Part shown: one piece after another, positions 1 through 9,659 of the stretch
Layout of the letters: the number at the start of each line of letters is the position of its first letter
Position numbering within the stretch: the stretch's first letter is position 1
Assembly: GCF_963678635.1 (NCBI RefSeq)
Contig: NC_087062.1
Span: forward strand, 51,680,028-51,744,027
Direction of reading: 5' to 3'
Length of the DNA: 64,000 bases
Origin: Symsagittifera roscoffensis
Taxonomy: Eukaryota; Xenacoelomorpha; Acoela; Convolutidae
Notes under the pieces: model-generated
Seen by the model: the letters and a program-made list of their open reading frames with translations, nothing else
Told to the model about the DNA's origin: nothing
Databases searched by the model: none
Program-made: the position numbers and the translations under genes

Positions 1-751
1 AAATTTGCAAATCCACAAATCACAGAAAAGTTTTTTATTAAATCATCATACATATTCACACTTAACATACTAGATAAAAAGCATAATCACATTATTTCAG
101 AAGCACTATCAAACATCCAAGCATATGAATCATTTCACAAAAAAATTTCAAACATTTTCACTAACCTTTCACTTCCTGACACCAAAAGAACGCGATTTGC
201 TTTGCTCACACGACATCATGTTGAGAACTAAGCAAACACATAGTTATACTTACTATCGCTTTATCCAAAATCTTTTTCGTTCACACACACCATCACGCCA
301 ACCCCACCACAGATTTCAGTTCAATAATTCCAAACACAGCTCATCATTTTTTCTAAACTTCACGTATTGCATTAAAAATACTAATTTCCAAGGCATCCTC
401 CGAAATTATGATCCCATCACTCAAATGTATGTTTTTTGTCCCCTCACGAAGACCTTCAATGACGAAGAATCCCGAACTCTGATCATTCCGCATGAATATA
501 TTCAACCCATAGAAGTACCCAATTTGGATTTCATCCATAATACTAAATATAATCATAAAAATTTTGAGTCTAATCCAGAACACACCTCATGAATTTGCAG
601 TAGGCACCGAAGAATTGAAAACTATCAAAGCACTGCAATTGCTTTGGCCACTGTTGCAAACTAAAAACATAATACGCATACTAGCAAAACTACTAACTAC
701 CTCAGACGCTATTCACGATGTTGTCCCACACGGCTTTTTCCCAGATGACTA
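1..751 (+). pseudogene. 3' accessory ORF of element A, C-terminal part, frameshifted
   Basis: Homologous to the C-terminal 250 residues of the 604-codon ORF of element B. Three frames are needed to follow the match: frame 1 to about position 140, frame 2 to about 570, frame 3 to the stop at 749-751. The first shift is one extra base in a short A-rich stretch just after a conserved AYESF. The second lies near the shared block QNTPHEFAVGTEELKTIKAL. The last residues, PHGFFPDD, equal those of B. Function unknown; the protein has no domain I recognise. The 5' part is outside the window. Confidence 0.75.
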
Positions 752-2349
752 AAGGTATTTATGAATTTAATAATTTTCAAACTAACTAACTCAAAATCGA
801 ACTAACCATTTTATTCAGTAATTCGTAATCTCATTAGCCTTCACATGACAATCACCTTCAAAACAAGAAAGACAAATAAAAATATAAACTCTATTTTCCA
901 CTTTAAACTCTATTAAACCAACAGCACTAAATGATGCAGTAAAAGGTAATTCAAAGTAGTAAATTCATTTCTAAATTATTCCACCAAATGTAGTAAATTT
1001 AAAACAAGATGCAAACAAATTACCTTTTAACCCCAAAAGCAGTAAAATTTCACCTTAAAAGCAGTAAATTCATACGAATGAAATGCAGTACTAACCTTTT
1101 CTATAACTTCTGTTTAAACGCACAGAAATTCTATCCACAATCCCACAGCTCGCCCTCAAAGAATTGTTTAAAATAATGAATTCATGTTATAAGTTTGCAC
1201 CAACAACAACTCAAACAAGCAATAACAAGTTTACACTTTTCCTTTAACCCAGTTGGAATGGAGTTATATAATAACCAAACAAACCAACGCAGCTTACTAA
1301 ACACCATAAACCATAAACTAACAGCATGACTAAGAAAAGAAAACCCACGGTTCCCAAACCGGATTAAACCAGCTTAAAACTGGATAATTTATTCTTTTGA
1401 AGACTATTACCAAGTCTAAAAAAGAAACAATAAAACACCAAAAAGTCGCGAGACAAACCCAAACCACAAACAATTAGATTTTTGAGAAAAGGACACATCC
1501 AACGAAACAAAAGGAAAACAAAAAATAATATAATACAAAAGTTAACACAAAACAGGACCCCTTAAAAAACCAGCACGAAATCATACTCCCCTTCCTGGCC
1601 TAACCCACCAGAGAGGACGACCTGAGCATGCTCTATAGCCGGCCTAATCCACCGTGCTACATCCACGCTTTGTGACCAAAAGACTATTTTTGACAAGAGG
1701 TACTCAAGTGTGAGTAACTCTTAAAAATAACTGAACTAAAACTAAAACGCTTTTGCGAAAACAATTAATCAAAATCATCACTAAAAAATAAGAACTAACA
1801 AAATTTTATAAAATGTAATTTATAATAAGCAGTACATAGATCACGAAAAATCACAAGAACAAGCATCCAAAGATTAGACGAACCCATCACACTCAACCTA
1901 CAGGATGGCTAAATACAACTGACATGCCGCTCACAATCACAACTCATAAAGGATTTAGAGTACGACATGACTTCGCAGAAAAGGACTTCATTGAATCAGA
2001 CCAATGACCATCTCGATGTTCAAGTATACGTACAGATCCGAGTTACAACGCATCCCCTCCAAACACGATCTTCACGCCATTCCCAAACCAGATCGAAACA
2101 CAGTTCTCCACAACCAATCAAGAACAGACGATCATAGCAAACCAACTTGAAATCAGATTGATTTCATTGACAGTCATAGTATTTGTCAAACAATAACTAA
2201 CAACTTCCTATCGATAACTCCAGCTTCTTGGAGCTCTCTTCTTCAAGAACAAAACAGGAAATGATGCTCGCCAAACAACAACGACCAACATCCATCCTTC
2301 ATTACAGATAGAAGACCTAAGATTCAAAACTCTGTAAACCCCGGATGGG
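752..2349 (+). other. 3' noncoding region of element A
   Basis: About 1.6 kb between the accessory ORF and the 3' LTR, alignable (inverted) with 3976-5561 of element B and 39868-41413 of C. I see no long conserved reading frame. Positions 936-1091 hold six copies of a GCAGTAAA/GTAGTAAATT-like motif. A purine-rich CCGGATGGG immediately before the LTR (2341-2349) is the likely polypurine tract. Confidence 0.6.
936..1091 (+). repeat. Cluster of [GC/GT]AGTAAA motifs, element A
   Basis: Copies start at about 936, 956, 990, 1039, 1061 and 1085, with uneven spacing of 20-50 bp. The same motif is clustered at the equivalent place in B (5213-5351) and C (41100-41255). Uneven spacing with a kept core looks more like binding sites than a simple tandem repeat; that is inference. 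Confidence 0.5.
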
Positions 2350-2466
2350 TGAAACCAGATATAAACTATATTTATTATTTGGTTATAAATTGGATATTTT
2401 ATCTCTATAAAATATTTAATTTTAACCAATCACGATCCATCTAACTAACAAGCCACTTATTTGTAA

Positions 2467-2494
2467 GTGCTGAAATTACTTGTAATTTCAGCAC
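2467..2494. repeat. LTR palindrome (13 bp arms, 2 bp spacer)
   Basis: GTGCTGAAATTAC, spacer TT, then its exact reverse complement. The same structure is perfect in both LTRs of B (3833-3860, 20352-20379) and one or two bases off in C. Confidence 0.85.
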
Positions 2495-2555
2495 CAGAGA
2501 GATTTGAATTTAACTTAGAAATTAGTTACCTCTCCAAGAGAACTTTAGCAATCGC

Positions 2556-2561
2556 AATAAA
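2556..2561 (+). promoter_or_regulatory. AATAAA poly(A) signal in LTR of A
   Basis: AATAAA in the sense direction inside the LTR, in a block (GCAATAAACCAGTATAC) also present in both B LTRs. In C the block has diverged and lacks AATAAA. Confidence 0.5.
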
Positions 2562-2759
2562 CCAGTATACTCTAGATCTATTGTTCCTAGCAGAGACTAG
2601 TTAAACACCCTGAGACTAGTAGATATAAGAGTAAGATTAGGATCGGTATTAGACTAAGAAGTTGCACGAATCTATCCGGCCGAAAATAAGATAGCGTGAC
2701 GAGTAGACGGTGTATCCTATCCGAAATTACTCTATGAGTTACACCTCGAACGTGACTCA

Positions 2760-3550
2760 TATCATACAATTTTCATAAATGGAAATCCTATGATAAACAT
2801 CTCTTCCATAAAACCCATGCATGGAATTGTATGACAAGCATTTTTTTTCTATGGATGTCAACCCGGGTATTTTGATTTGATTTTATGATTTACAAAGTAA
2901 TTTATTTTAAGCCAAATATTCAGCCTAAGTTTGACTTGGTTTGACTTCCAATGGGTTACTTTTTACCGCTGACGCGTTTTAGAACAAAAAATGTCTGTAA
3001 TATTGGGATTACGTGTCAATATCTTTCAGATGACATAAATAACGTTTCAGTAATTTTTCAAACCAGGTTAATGTAAGTTAATTGGTCCAAATAATGCTTT
3101 GATGTACTTACAATTATGATTTAAGTTCAAAAACAATACTATTCGTATTATAAAAGCACCAAAAATTAGTTCACTAGTATTAAAAATTATTTACTAAACT
3201 TCAGCTGCCTCCCTAGTAAAAGATGTGTTGGGTTTTAATGGAGAAAAAAGTAAAATTTATTGTAATTATTTGTTAGATTATACGAAAAACAAATGGACTC
3301 TTTTGCTGCTAATTTACAAAATTTGGAGTTAGAAGCAAAACTAAATTAAATTTGGTGATTTTATGAACGACTATTTTTGGGATGTAAATTATTAAATTGA
3401 AATATAATTCCAAATCATCGACAAAAAAGAAAGGTATTTCAAAAAGTTTTGACCATGTAATCCATTGTTTTGCTGATTTTTAGATAAAATTACGCTGCGA
3501 TTATAAAAATTAACAAACTAGTGATTATTAACATGGGGAAACTTCGGCAC
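2760..3550. other. Spacer between elements A and B; no gene seen
   Basis: AT-rich sequence between the two converging 3' LTRs. No reading frame over 60 codons stands out and I recognise no repeat family here. It should be host DNA or an older repeat. Confidence 0.5.
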
Positions 3551-3975
3551 TGAGTTATAACCGATGGTCTTAACTCATAGAGTAATTTCGGATAGGGTAC
3601 ACCGTCTGCTCGTCACGCTATCTTATTTTCGGCCGGATAGATTCGTGCAACTTCTTAGTCTAATACCGATCCTAATCTTACTCTTATACTATTCTAGTCT
3701 CAGGTTGTTTAACTAGTCTCTGCTAAATACTAGTCTCTAGGCTCAATAGATCTAGGGTATACTGGTTTATTGCGGCTGCTGAAGTTCTCTTGGAGAGGCA
3801 ACTAATTTCTAAGTTAAATTCAAATCTCTCTGGTGCTGAAATTACAAGTAATTTCAGCACTTACAAATAAGTGGGTTGTTAGTTGGATGGATCATGATTG
3901 GTTAATGTTAAATACTTTACAGTGGTAAAATATCTAATTTATCCAATCATAAAATGTAGTTTAGATCAGGTTCCA
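3551..3975 (-). repeat. 3' LTR of element B (425 bp)
   Basis: Differs from the 5' LTR (20085-20494) by a handful of substitutions and an indel of about 15 bp near 3726-3740, suggesting a moderately recent insertion. Contains the palindrome at 3833-3860 and an AATAAA (minus strand) at 3766-3771. Confidence 0.9.
3833..3860. repeat. LTR palindrome in 3' LTR of B
   Basis: 13 bp arms, AA spacer; the identical palindrome occurs in the other B LTR at 20352-20379. Confidence 0.85.
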
Positions 3976-3990
3976 CCCATCCGGGTTTTA
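3976..3990 (-). other. Probable polypurine tract of B
   Basis: On the minus strand CCCGGATGGG abuts the 3' LTR, as in A (CCGGATGGG) and approximately in C (CCCCAGATAGG). Plus-strand DNA synthesis in LTR elements starts at such a site. It is short and imperfect. Confidence 0.5.
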
Positions 3991-5561
3991 CAGAGTTTTT
4001 TAGAATAGTTTTTCTGCAATTCAAAGGATGGATGATGGACGTTGGTATTTGGCGAACATCATAATTCTTCTGGGTTCTCCTGTTAGAGAAGTTCCAGGAT
4101 CAATCGTTGTGTCTTCTTATGACAACGACTGGGTTTTCTCAACAAACTCAAATCTGATTTCAGAATGGTTTGCTATGACAGGTTTTTCTGTTTCATGTAG
4201 AGAACTTTTTTTGTGTTCAACCTAGTCTGGGAATGGCGTGGAGATTGTGCGTGGAGGGGATGCCTGGTTACTCGGATCTGTACGTATACTTGAACATTGA
4301 GGTGGTCATTGGTCTAGTTCAATGAAGTCCTTTTCTGCGAAGTCAAGTCGTACTCTAAATCCTTTGAATTGTGATTGTGGACGGCATATCGATTGTGGTT
4401 GGCCATTCTTTTTCGAGTATAGTGGGGTCCTTTTGTCTTTGGATGTTCGTCTTTGGTGTTGTATGCTGATCTATATACTGCAAGGTATAATTTACATTTT
4501 ATAAAATTTTTATTAGTTCGGTGTTTTAATTATGATTTTGGTTAGTTGTTTTCACAAAAGCTTTTTGTTTTAGTTCGGTTGTTTTAAGAGTTACTCCCAC
4601 TTGAGTACCTCTTGTCAAAAATAGTGTTGTGGTCACAAAGCGTGGATGTGGTGCGGTGGGTTAGGCCGGCTATAGAGCATGCTCAGGACGTCCTCTCTGG
4701 TGGGTTTGGAGTGGGAGTATCATTTCGTGCGGTTTCTGTGAGAGGTCCTGTTATGTGATAACGTTTTATGTTGGGTTTATTGTGGTTTTTCTTATGTTTC
4801 GTTGGTTGTGTCCTTTTTTCAAAAATCAAATTGTTTTTGGTATGGGTTTGTCTTTCGACTTTTTTGTGTTTTATTATTTCTTTCTTAGACTTTATAATAG
4901 TCTTCAAAAGAATAAATTATCCAGTTTTAAACTGGGTTAATCCGGTTTGGGTACCGTTGGTTTCCTTTCCTTAGTCATGCTGTTATTCTATGATTTGTGG
5001 TGTTTAGTAAGCTGCATTGGTTAGTTTTGTTTAGTATATAATTCCTTTCCAACCGGGTTAAAGGAAAGTTTGAAACGTGTTATCGTGTGTTAGAGTTGTT
5101 GAGTGTGAAAACTTAAAACTGAAATTCATTATTTAAACAATTCTTCGTGGGCGACCTGTGCAAGTTTGGATAGAATTCTTGTGCGTGTGAATGAAAATAT
5201 CAAAAGGTTAGTACTGCATTTTCGTTTTATCAATTTACTACATAGAATTTCAATTTTACTGCTAGTTTTTTGGGGAAAAATTAAGTTACAAATTTTCATC
5301 ATTATTAGAATTACTGCTTTTAGGGAAATAATTTATAAATTAATTTACTACATTGGTATGATTTTTATTGAATTTATCTAGTGCAAAATATTAATAGAAT
5401 TTTGAAGAATTTGAAGAAGTTTTATATTTTTTATTTTTCTTTTGTGTAATTTGTAGGTGATCGTGGGATGAAGACTTAAAATATAAATAAGACATGGATA
5501 AGAATGGTTAGTATTTATTTCAAATTTATTAGTGAAGAATATGATAAATTATACTTACCTG
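3991..5561 (-). other. 3' noncoding region of element B
   Basis: About 1.6 kb after the accessory ORF, shared with A and C. Reading frames here are short and not kept in frame between copies. The CAGTAAAT-like motif cluster is at 5213-5351 (seen on this strand as ACTGC/ACTAC after runs of T). The length is unusual for a retroelement 3' region. Confidence 0.6.
5213..5351 (-). repeat. AGTAAA motif cluster, element B
   Basis: Five motif copies at about 5213, 5233, 5256, 5309 and 5343, equivalent to the cluster in element A. Confidence 0.5.
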
Positions 5562-7376
5562 TTAGTCGTCGGGGAAAAAACCGTGGGGGAAGATGTCGTG
5601 TATTATGTCGGAATTTGTTAGTAATTTTGCTAGTATGCGAATAATGTTTTTAGTTTGAAGCAGTGGCCAAAGCAATTGAAGTGCTTTAATAGTTTTTAGT
5701 TCTTCAGTGCCAACTGCAAACTCATAAGGTGTGTTTTGGATGAGATTATATAATTTGTGATTGTGTTTAGTGTTGTGAATGAATTCTAATATCGGGATTT
5801 CTATAGGTTGGATAAATTCATGTGGGATAAGGAAGGGTCTGGATTGAAGGTCTTCTGCGTTGAAGGTCTTCGTGATAGGACAAAAAATATACATTTGGGT
5901 TATGGGATCATAATTGCGAAGAATACCGTGAAGGTTAGTATCTTTGATGCAATATGTGAAGTTAAGAAAAAATGGTGATGTGTATTTAGAGTTAATAAAT
6001 TGAAAACGGTGGTGTGGTTGTCTTGATGGAGTGTGTAGATCAAAATGATTTTGTATGAAGCGATAATAGGTATATGTGTGGGTTTGTTTAGTGCGTAACA
6101 TAATGTCGTGTGAGAAGTGCAAATCGCGTTCATGTGGTGCAAGGAAATTAAAGGTTAGTGAAAATAATTGAAATCTTTCTTTAAAACTTTCGTAAGCTTG
6201 TGTGTCGGTTAGTGCTTCAGAAATGACGTGGTCGAATTTGCAATCAAATATATTGAGTGTAAATACATATGGTGTTTTGATGAAAAATTTTTCTGTGATT
6301 TGTGGGTTAGCGAAACGATCATCATCTAAAAATTGGTCTTGGTTAGCTCGGATGATGTTGTGATCGTAATATTCTAGCGTATATTCGTTTGCTCGGGGTG
6401 CAGTGTATGTTTTTAGTGACTTTTTGTATCCTATATAAGTAAATTGTCTATGTGTTAGTGGTGTGATGAGTCGATATAGCATATCTTGATTTCTTTCTAT
6501 ATCGATGTGAGTATTAGATAAATGTAGGCAAAGGGGGTTAGTAAAATGATAATATGATATCCAATGAAGTGTAGGCATTAAAACTTGTTCATCTACAAAA
6601 CTACGTGTGTCGTTAGTGTTGTTAGGAGCGTTCAAAGTATATTGTGAAAATGAAGGTAGGGTGATTGCTAAAAAATCTTTCGTGTTAGTGTGATTTGGAT
6701 GATTAATATATTCACGGGCTGTTCCTGGTTTTGTTGGAAATGGATGGTTTGGGAATTTTCTTTTGAAAGTGCGATAAGCTCTATTAGTGCTATTTGATGA
6801 TTCGGTGGATGTGGATGATGGTGCTAATGATGCGGTATAAGCTGAAGAGGGTGTAGGGGTAGGTGGGTTTGATGATTCTATTGTGGATGAAATCTGATTT
6901 ATAGTGGGGTTTTCAAGGTGGAAGGGTTGTTGTTGTAGGGTGATAAAATTATCTAGTTCCTGGGAGATTTGGGGAATATCTGGAGAATTGGATGATCGGT
7001 CTGAATGAAATGAAGAGTAGGTTGGGGTGACTTGTGAAGCATAAGAGGGTGTAGAAATGGATGGGAGTGGGTTATTTGGTGGGATTGGTTGAAAAGGGGG
7101 TTTTGAAAAAACTGAGGAGTTGGTTTGAAAATTATTGGATGGAGATGGTTCAGAGTCTGCAAATTCATCAGGGGTTTCAATATTTGGGTTATTGAGTTGT
7201 GAAATGGAGTATAAAACTGAGATATGTGAATTAGTGTCTGAATTCATGCCTGATGTTACATTATTGGTTGGGAAATCGGGTGGCGGGAAAGCAAAAAGTG
7301 GAATTATTGTAATTGGAGTGTTGAGGTTGGTTGGATGGGAATTTGAGCGGTGTAGGGATCCAAGTTGTCGGCTCAT
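5562..7376 (-). CDS. Large 3' accessory ORF of element B (604 codons), function unknown
   Basis: Intact frame from ATG to stop, the last ORF before the 3' LTR. Residues 1-210 are low-complexity, rich in Ser, Pro, Thr and Asn (for example NPPTPTPSS), and look disordered. A basic block (RAYRTFKRKFPNHPFP, about 205-220) follows, then about 380 residues of mixed, globular-looking sequence. No signal peptide, membrane segment or zinc motif is visible and I do not recognise the family. Element A keeps the C-terminal part and C nearly the whole protein with one frameshift; blocks such as ILRNYDPITQMY and ELKTIKALQLLWPLLQ are almost unchanged. Its ATG overlaps the end of the glycoprotein frame by 4 bases. 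It is the best-preserved ORF of an otherwise broken element. Confidence 0.8.
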   Translation of the reverse strand: MSRQLGSLHRSNSHPTNLNTPITIIPLFAFPPPDFPTNNVTSGMNSDTNSHISVLYSISQLNNPNIETPDEFADSEPSPSNNFQTNSSVFSKPPFQPIPPNNPLPSISTPSYASQVTPTYSSFHSDRSSNSPDIPQISQELDNFITLQQQPFHLENPTINQISSTIESSNPPTPTPSSAYTASLAPSSTSTESSNSTNRAYRTFKRKFPNHPFPTKPGTAREYINHPNHTNTKDFLAITLPSFSQYTLNAPNNTNDTRSFVDEQVLMPTLHWISYYHFTNPLCLHLSNTHIDIERNQDMLYRLITPLTHRQFTYIGYKKSLKTYTAPRANEYTLEYYDHNIIRANQDQFLDDDRFANPQITEKFFIKTPYVFTLNIFDCKFDHVISEALTDTQAYESFKERFQLFSLTFNFLAPHERDLHFSHDIMLRTKQTHTYTYYRFIQNHFDLHTPSRQPHHRFQFINSKYTSPFFLNFTYCIKDTNLHGILRNYDPITQMYIFCPITKTFNAEDLQSRPFLIPHEFIQPIEIPILEFIHNTKHNHKLYNLIQNTPYEFAVGTEELKTIKALQLLWPLLQTKNIIRILAKLLTNSDIIHDIFPHGFFPDD

Positions 7377-8821
7377 CGTGGGCTGAAAAAATTATTATTT
7401 TGAGACTGAAAAGCGGTGGTATGGGGTTGTTCTATAATTTGTTCATATGTATTTTCATCTAGTGAATGATGTGTCATTATATGTTGAATGGGACTTTGTG
7501 ATATGGTTGGTCTAAAATTTGGATTATGTGTTATTGCTAAATTTCGAAAAATTCGTGGGACTAGGGATAATGGATGGTTATGTGGTAGGGGTGGTAACGG
7601 TGGTGCTGTGGGCGTTATTTCTACATTGTTATGTTCTTCGTCATATGTGTTCTGTCTTGTTGCTATTTTTGTGTTGTATACTTTTATTTGTGCGTCTAAA
7701 AGAATTTTGTTTATTGATGATGAAAAAATTCCAAAAAATCCTTTCTCGTATTCAACTAATATTTCGGAGTATTGTGTTTTGTGAAGTGGATTTCTGTATT
7801 TACATGCAAGTTCTGTTTCTTGATATATTTGAAAACGTGTCAATTTGTTTTCTATATTGTGTATGTTTCTAAAATTAGAACTTTGTTTTCGTGATGGATT
7901 TACTTGTTCATATGGGATTGATTGTATAAAATATTTTTCGTGAAATTTTATCATACGAGCGTGTATTTTTGCTACTTGAAATGTTGTACATGTGTATTCG
8001 GGGAACCAAACAATTGTTGCTTGTGTTCGTGTTGTAGGGTCACAATAGCCTTGATTGTTTTTACAGGGTAATCTAATTCATTGATAGATCATTGTGTTGT
8101 CAGATAAATCGCGTGTGAGTTGTATTTTTTCGAGTTGTTTTTTCCAATCGAAAAACATGATTTCTTGATATCCTTTATTTTTTGTGTCTGCTTTGCAGTT
8201 TGATGGGTTATTTATACCAATGTGTGGTATCCAGTGTTTATCGTGTATGTCATAAGTTAATCTTCCGTGTGCGCCGTTGTATGGGTATTTTTCATCTAGT
8301 TTTATATGTCCCTGATATCTTTCAAGTTCTGCTTGATGTACAGAATCTGCAAAAACTTGGAAATATACTAATTTTCTATCTTTGTTTTTATTTCTTGTGA
8401 TATTTAGTCTGAGTAACTCGTTTTTACAATCTTCGGGATTGAGATGCAAAAGTCGTTCGATATTACTCTGGTAGAATGATTCGTGGTCAAGTCGGTTTTT
8501 ATTTCCATTTGAGACTTGTGAACAATAAACTTTCTTTTCAGAAAATGTTGCTGTGAATTTATATCCTATGACTGTTGTTGCTCGGGCTTTTGAATACAGT
8601 GTCGCTATTACATTTGTAGTTTCTATAGCTTGTGTTTCTGTTTCGCATTGTGATACTTGATTTATTGCATACTTGTGTAGTGTTTTTTGTTCATTTTCTT
8701 CACAATCGTAATGTGTTACTAATAAATCTTGGGGTCCTGTGCGGGGGGAAGGGTTTATGTTCTGATTGGAGATTGCTAGAAAAAAGAGTTGGAGAAAAAT
8801 TAATATTTTTAGAATATACAT
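7373..8821 (-). pseudogene. Envelope-like glycoprotein of element B, with in-frame stop and internal deletion
   Basis: The most likely start is the ATG at 8821, which opens a signal-peptide-like stretch (MYILKILIFLQLFFLAIS). A Cys-containing ectodomain follows (HYDCEENE, VSQCETE, KKVYCSQVS, PEDCKNELL). A TGA at 8078-8080 interrupts the frame, but the same frame continues open to 7373, through LPCKNNQGYC, FPEYTCTTF and ETELACKYRN, into a Pro-rich tail. Compared with C, a segment of about 0.9 kb is missing after EILVEYEKG, including the region that in C contains SGNRSNFLDYEGN. The pattern of Cys blocks reminds me of glycoproteins of chuvirus-like negative-strand viruses captured by invertebrate LTR elements; this is from memory and unverified. 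A membrane-anchored surface protein is expected from position and signal peptide. Confidence 0.6.
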
Positions 8822-9277
8822 GTGTATGAATACCAATGGGGTTTTCTGGAGTACCTTGTGATGGGGATTGAGGTATATCAAAATGAACTCGGGGAGTTTG
8901 AAAATTTCTGTTTCGTCGAGGATAAATAATTTGTCTATTTATTTCGACTGTATTTTGGTTTTGACTAGGATTTCGTATTCTACTTAATTCTTGTGGTAGT
9001 GTTGGGTATAAGTTATATGTTGGTTCGCTTAGAGGTGCTTGTCGTTGAACTGGTTCTAGTGGTTCAGATAAGCGAGCGTGTCGTTCTTCAAAGGTATATG
9101 GGTTATCTTGAAAGGAAATTCGTGTGGATGTTTGGGGGTTTTGGGTAGTTGAAGGTGGTGTTGGGTTATTTTGGGATGATGTCGGTGAAGACTGACTGAG
9201 TGATTGTTGGTTAGCAATTTTTGATGGTTTTTTATTTATTCTTTTAGTGGAAAAATTTATGTTTTTTATAGTATTCT
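8700..9277 (-). CDS. Pro/Gln/Asn-rich frame overlapping the glycoprotein start, no ATG
   Basis: An open frame of about 190 codons with no AUG, starting inside the second small membrane ORF and ending at TGA 8700-8702, about 120 bases inside the glycoprotein ORF in another frame. It is rich in Pro, Gln, Ser and Arg (for example FQTPRVHFDIPQSPSQ). The C-terminal part is matched in the same frame in C (45145-45504): both have HTHVYSK and end SNTLRL. Expression would need splicing, frameshifting or a non-AUG start. It could instead be the remains of a longer ORF. Confidence 0.4.
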
Positions 9278-9432
9278 TCTAGAAAAAGAATTAGGAGGAT
9301 TGTTGCTAGGGCGAATGTGATGATTGCTTTCTTTATACATTTGCATATTGTCAAGATGAGGGATGATAGAAATGTTATAAAAATTACAAATAGTAAAAAA
9401 ATATCTGTTCTACTAAAAATGGTTCGTATCAT
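9244..9432 (-). CDS. Small hydrophobic ORF 2 (62 codons)
   Basis: Begins at an ATG that overlaps the stop of the upstream small ORF as ATGA. Residues about 11-30 and 36-52 are strongly hydrophobic (FLLFVIFITFLSSLILTICK and ITFALATILLILFL), separated by a CKCIKK turn, so two membrane passes are likely. In C the same protein can be read at 46393-46592, with an internal stop after TMCKCIK. Function unknown; size and topology resemble viroporins or small viral membrane proteins. Confidence 0.55.
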   Translation of the reverse strand: MIRTIFSRTDIFLLFVIFITFLSSLILTICKCIKKAIITFALATILLILFLEEYYKKHKFFH

Positions 9433-9659
9433 TTAGATAAGTTTTGTGAATCGTACCTGTGGATATAGTCAATAGCTTTCGAAAGTTGGAGGTTTAGTTC
9501 AAATATGGAATAGAAAACTAAAAAAATATTGCAAAAAATTGTTAAGATTATTACAAAAGATTCAAAGGTATCAAAAAGAAATATGATTAAAAGTTTAAAT
9601 ATCGTTAAAAATTTTATGAAAATGTTAAGAATTATGTTGACTGGTCGAGAGAAGAGCAT
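9429..9659 (-). CDS. Small hydrophobic ORF 1 (76 codons)
   Basis: Starts ATG, followed by a Phe/Ile/Leu-rich body with two probable membrane segments (about residues 10-28 and 35-53) and a polar C-terminal tail (KAIDYIHRYDSQNLSK). The counterpart in C (46600-46857) keeps the pattern but has one stop and a TA-repeat expansion. It lies between integrase and the glycoprotein, where I know of no standard Gypsy gene. Confidence 0.55.
   Translation of the reverse strand: MLFSRPVNIILNIFIKFLTIFKLLIIFLFDTFESFVIILTIFCNIFLVFYSIFELNLQLSKAIDYIHRYDSQNLSK

Larger units (their letters stand above)
1..2759 (+). mobile_element. LTR retroelement A, 3' portion (Ty3/Gypsy-type family)
   Basis: This is the 3' end of an element whose 5' part lies outside the window. 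It matches element B in inverted orientation along its length: accessory ORF remnant, 1.6 kb noncoding region, then a 3' LTR. It runs plus-strand while B runs minus-strand, so their 3' LTRs face each other across 790 bp. The family assignment comes from B and C, which carry gag, RT and integrase. Confidence 0.88.
2350..2759 (+). repeat. 3' LTR of element A (410 bp)
   Basis: Starts TGAAACCAG and ends GTGACTCA, so TG...CA. Homologous in inverted orientation to the LTRs of B. It contains the 13+13 bp inverted repeat at 2467-2494 and an AATAAA at 2556-2561. The polypurine-like CCGGATGGG directly precedes it. Confidence 0.82.

Noticed and set aside
3547-3550. Exact target-site duplication for element B
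   Set aside because: GCAC and GTAC differ at one base; suggestive only.
4028-4225. Plus-strand 65-codon frame in the 3' region of B
   Set aside because: Antisense to the element and not open in A or C.
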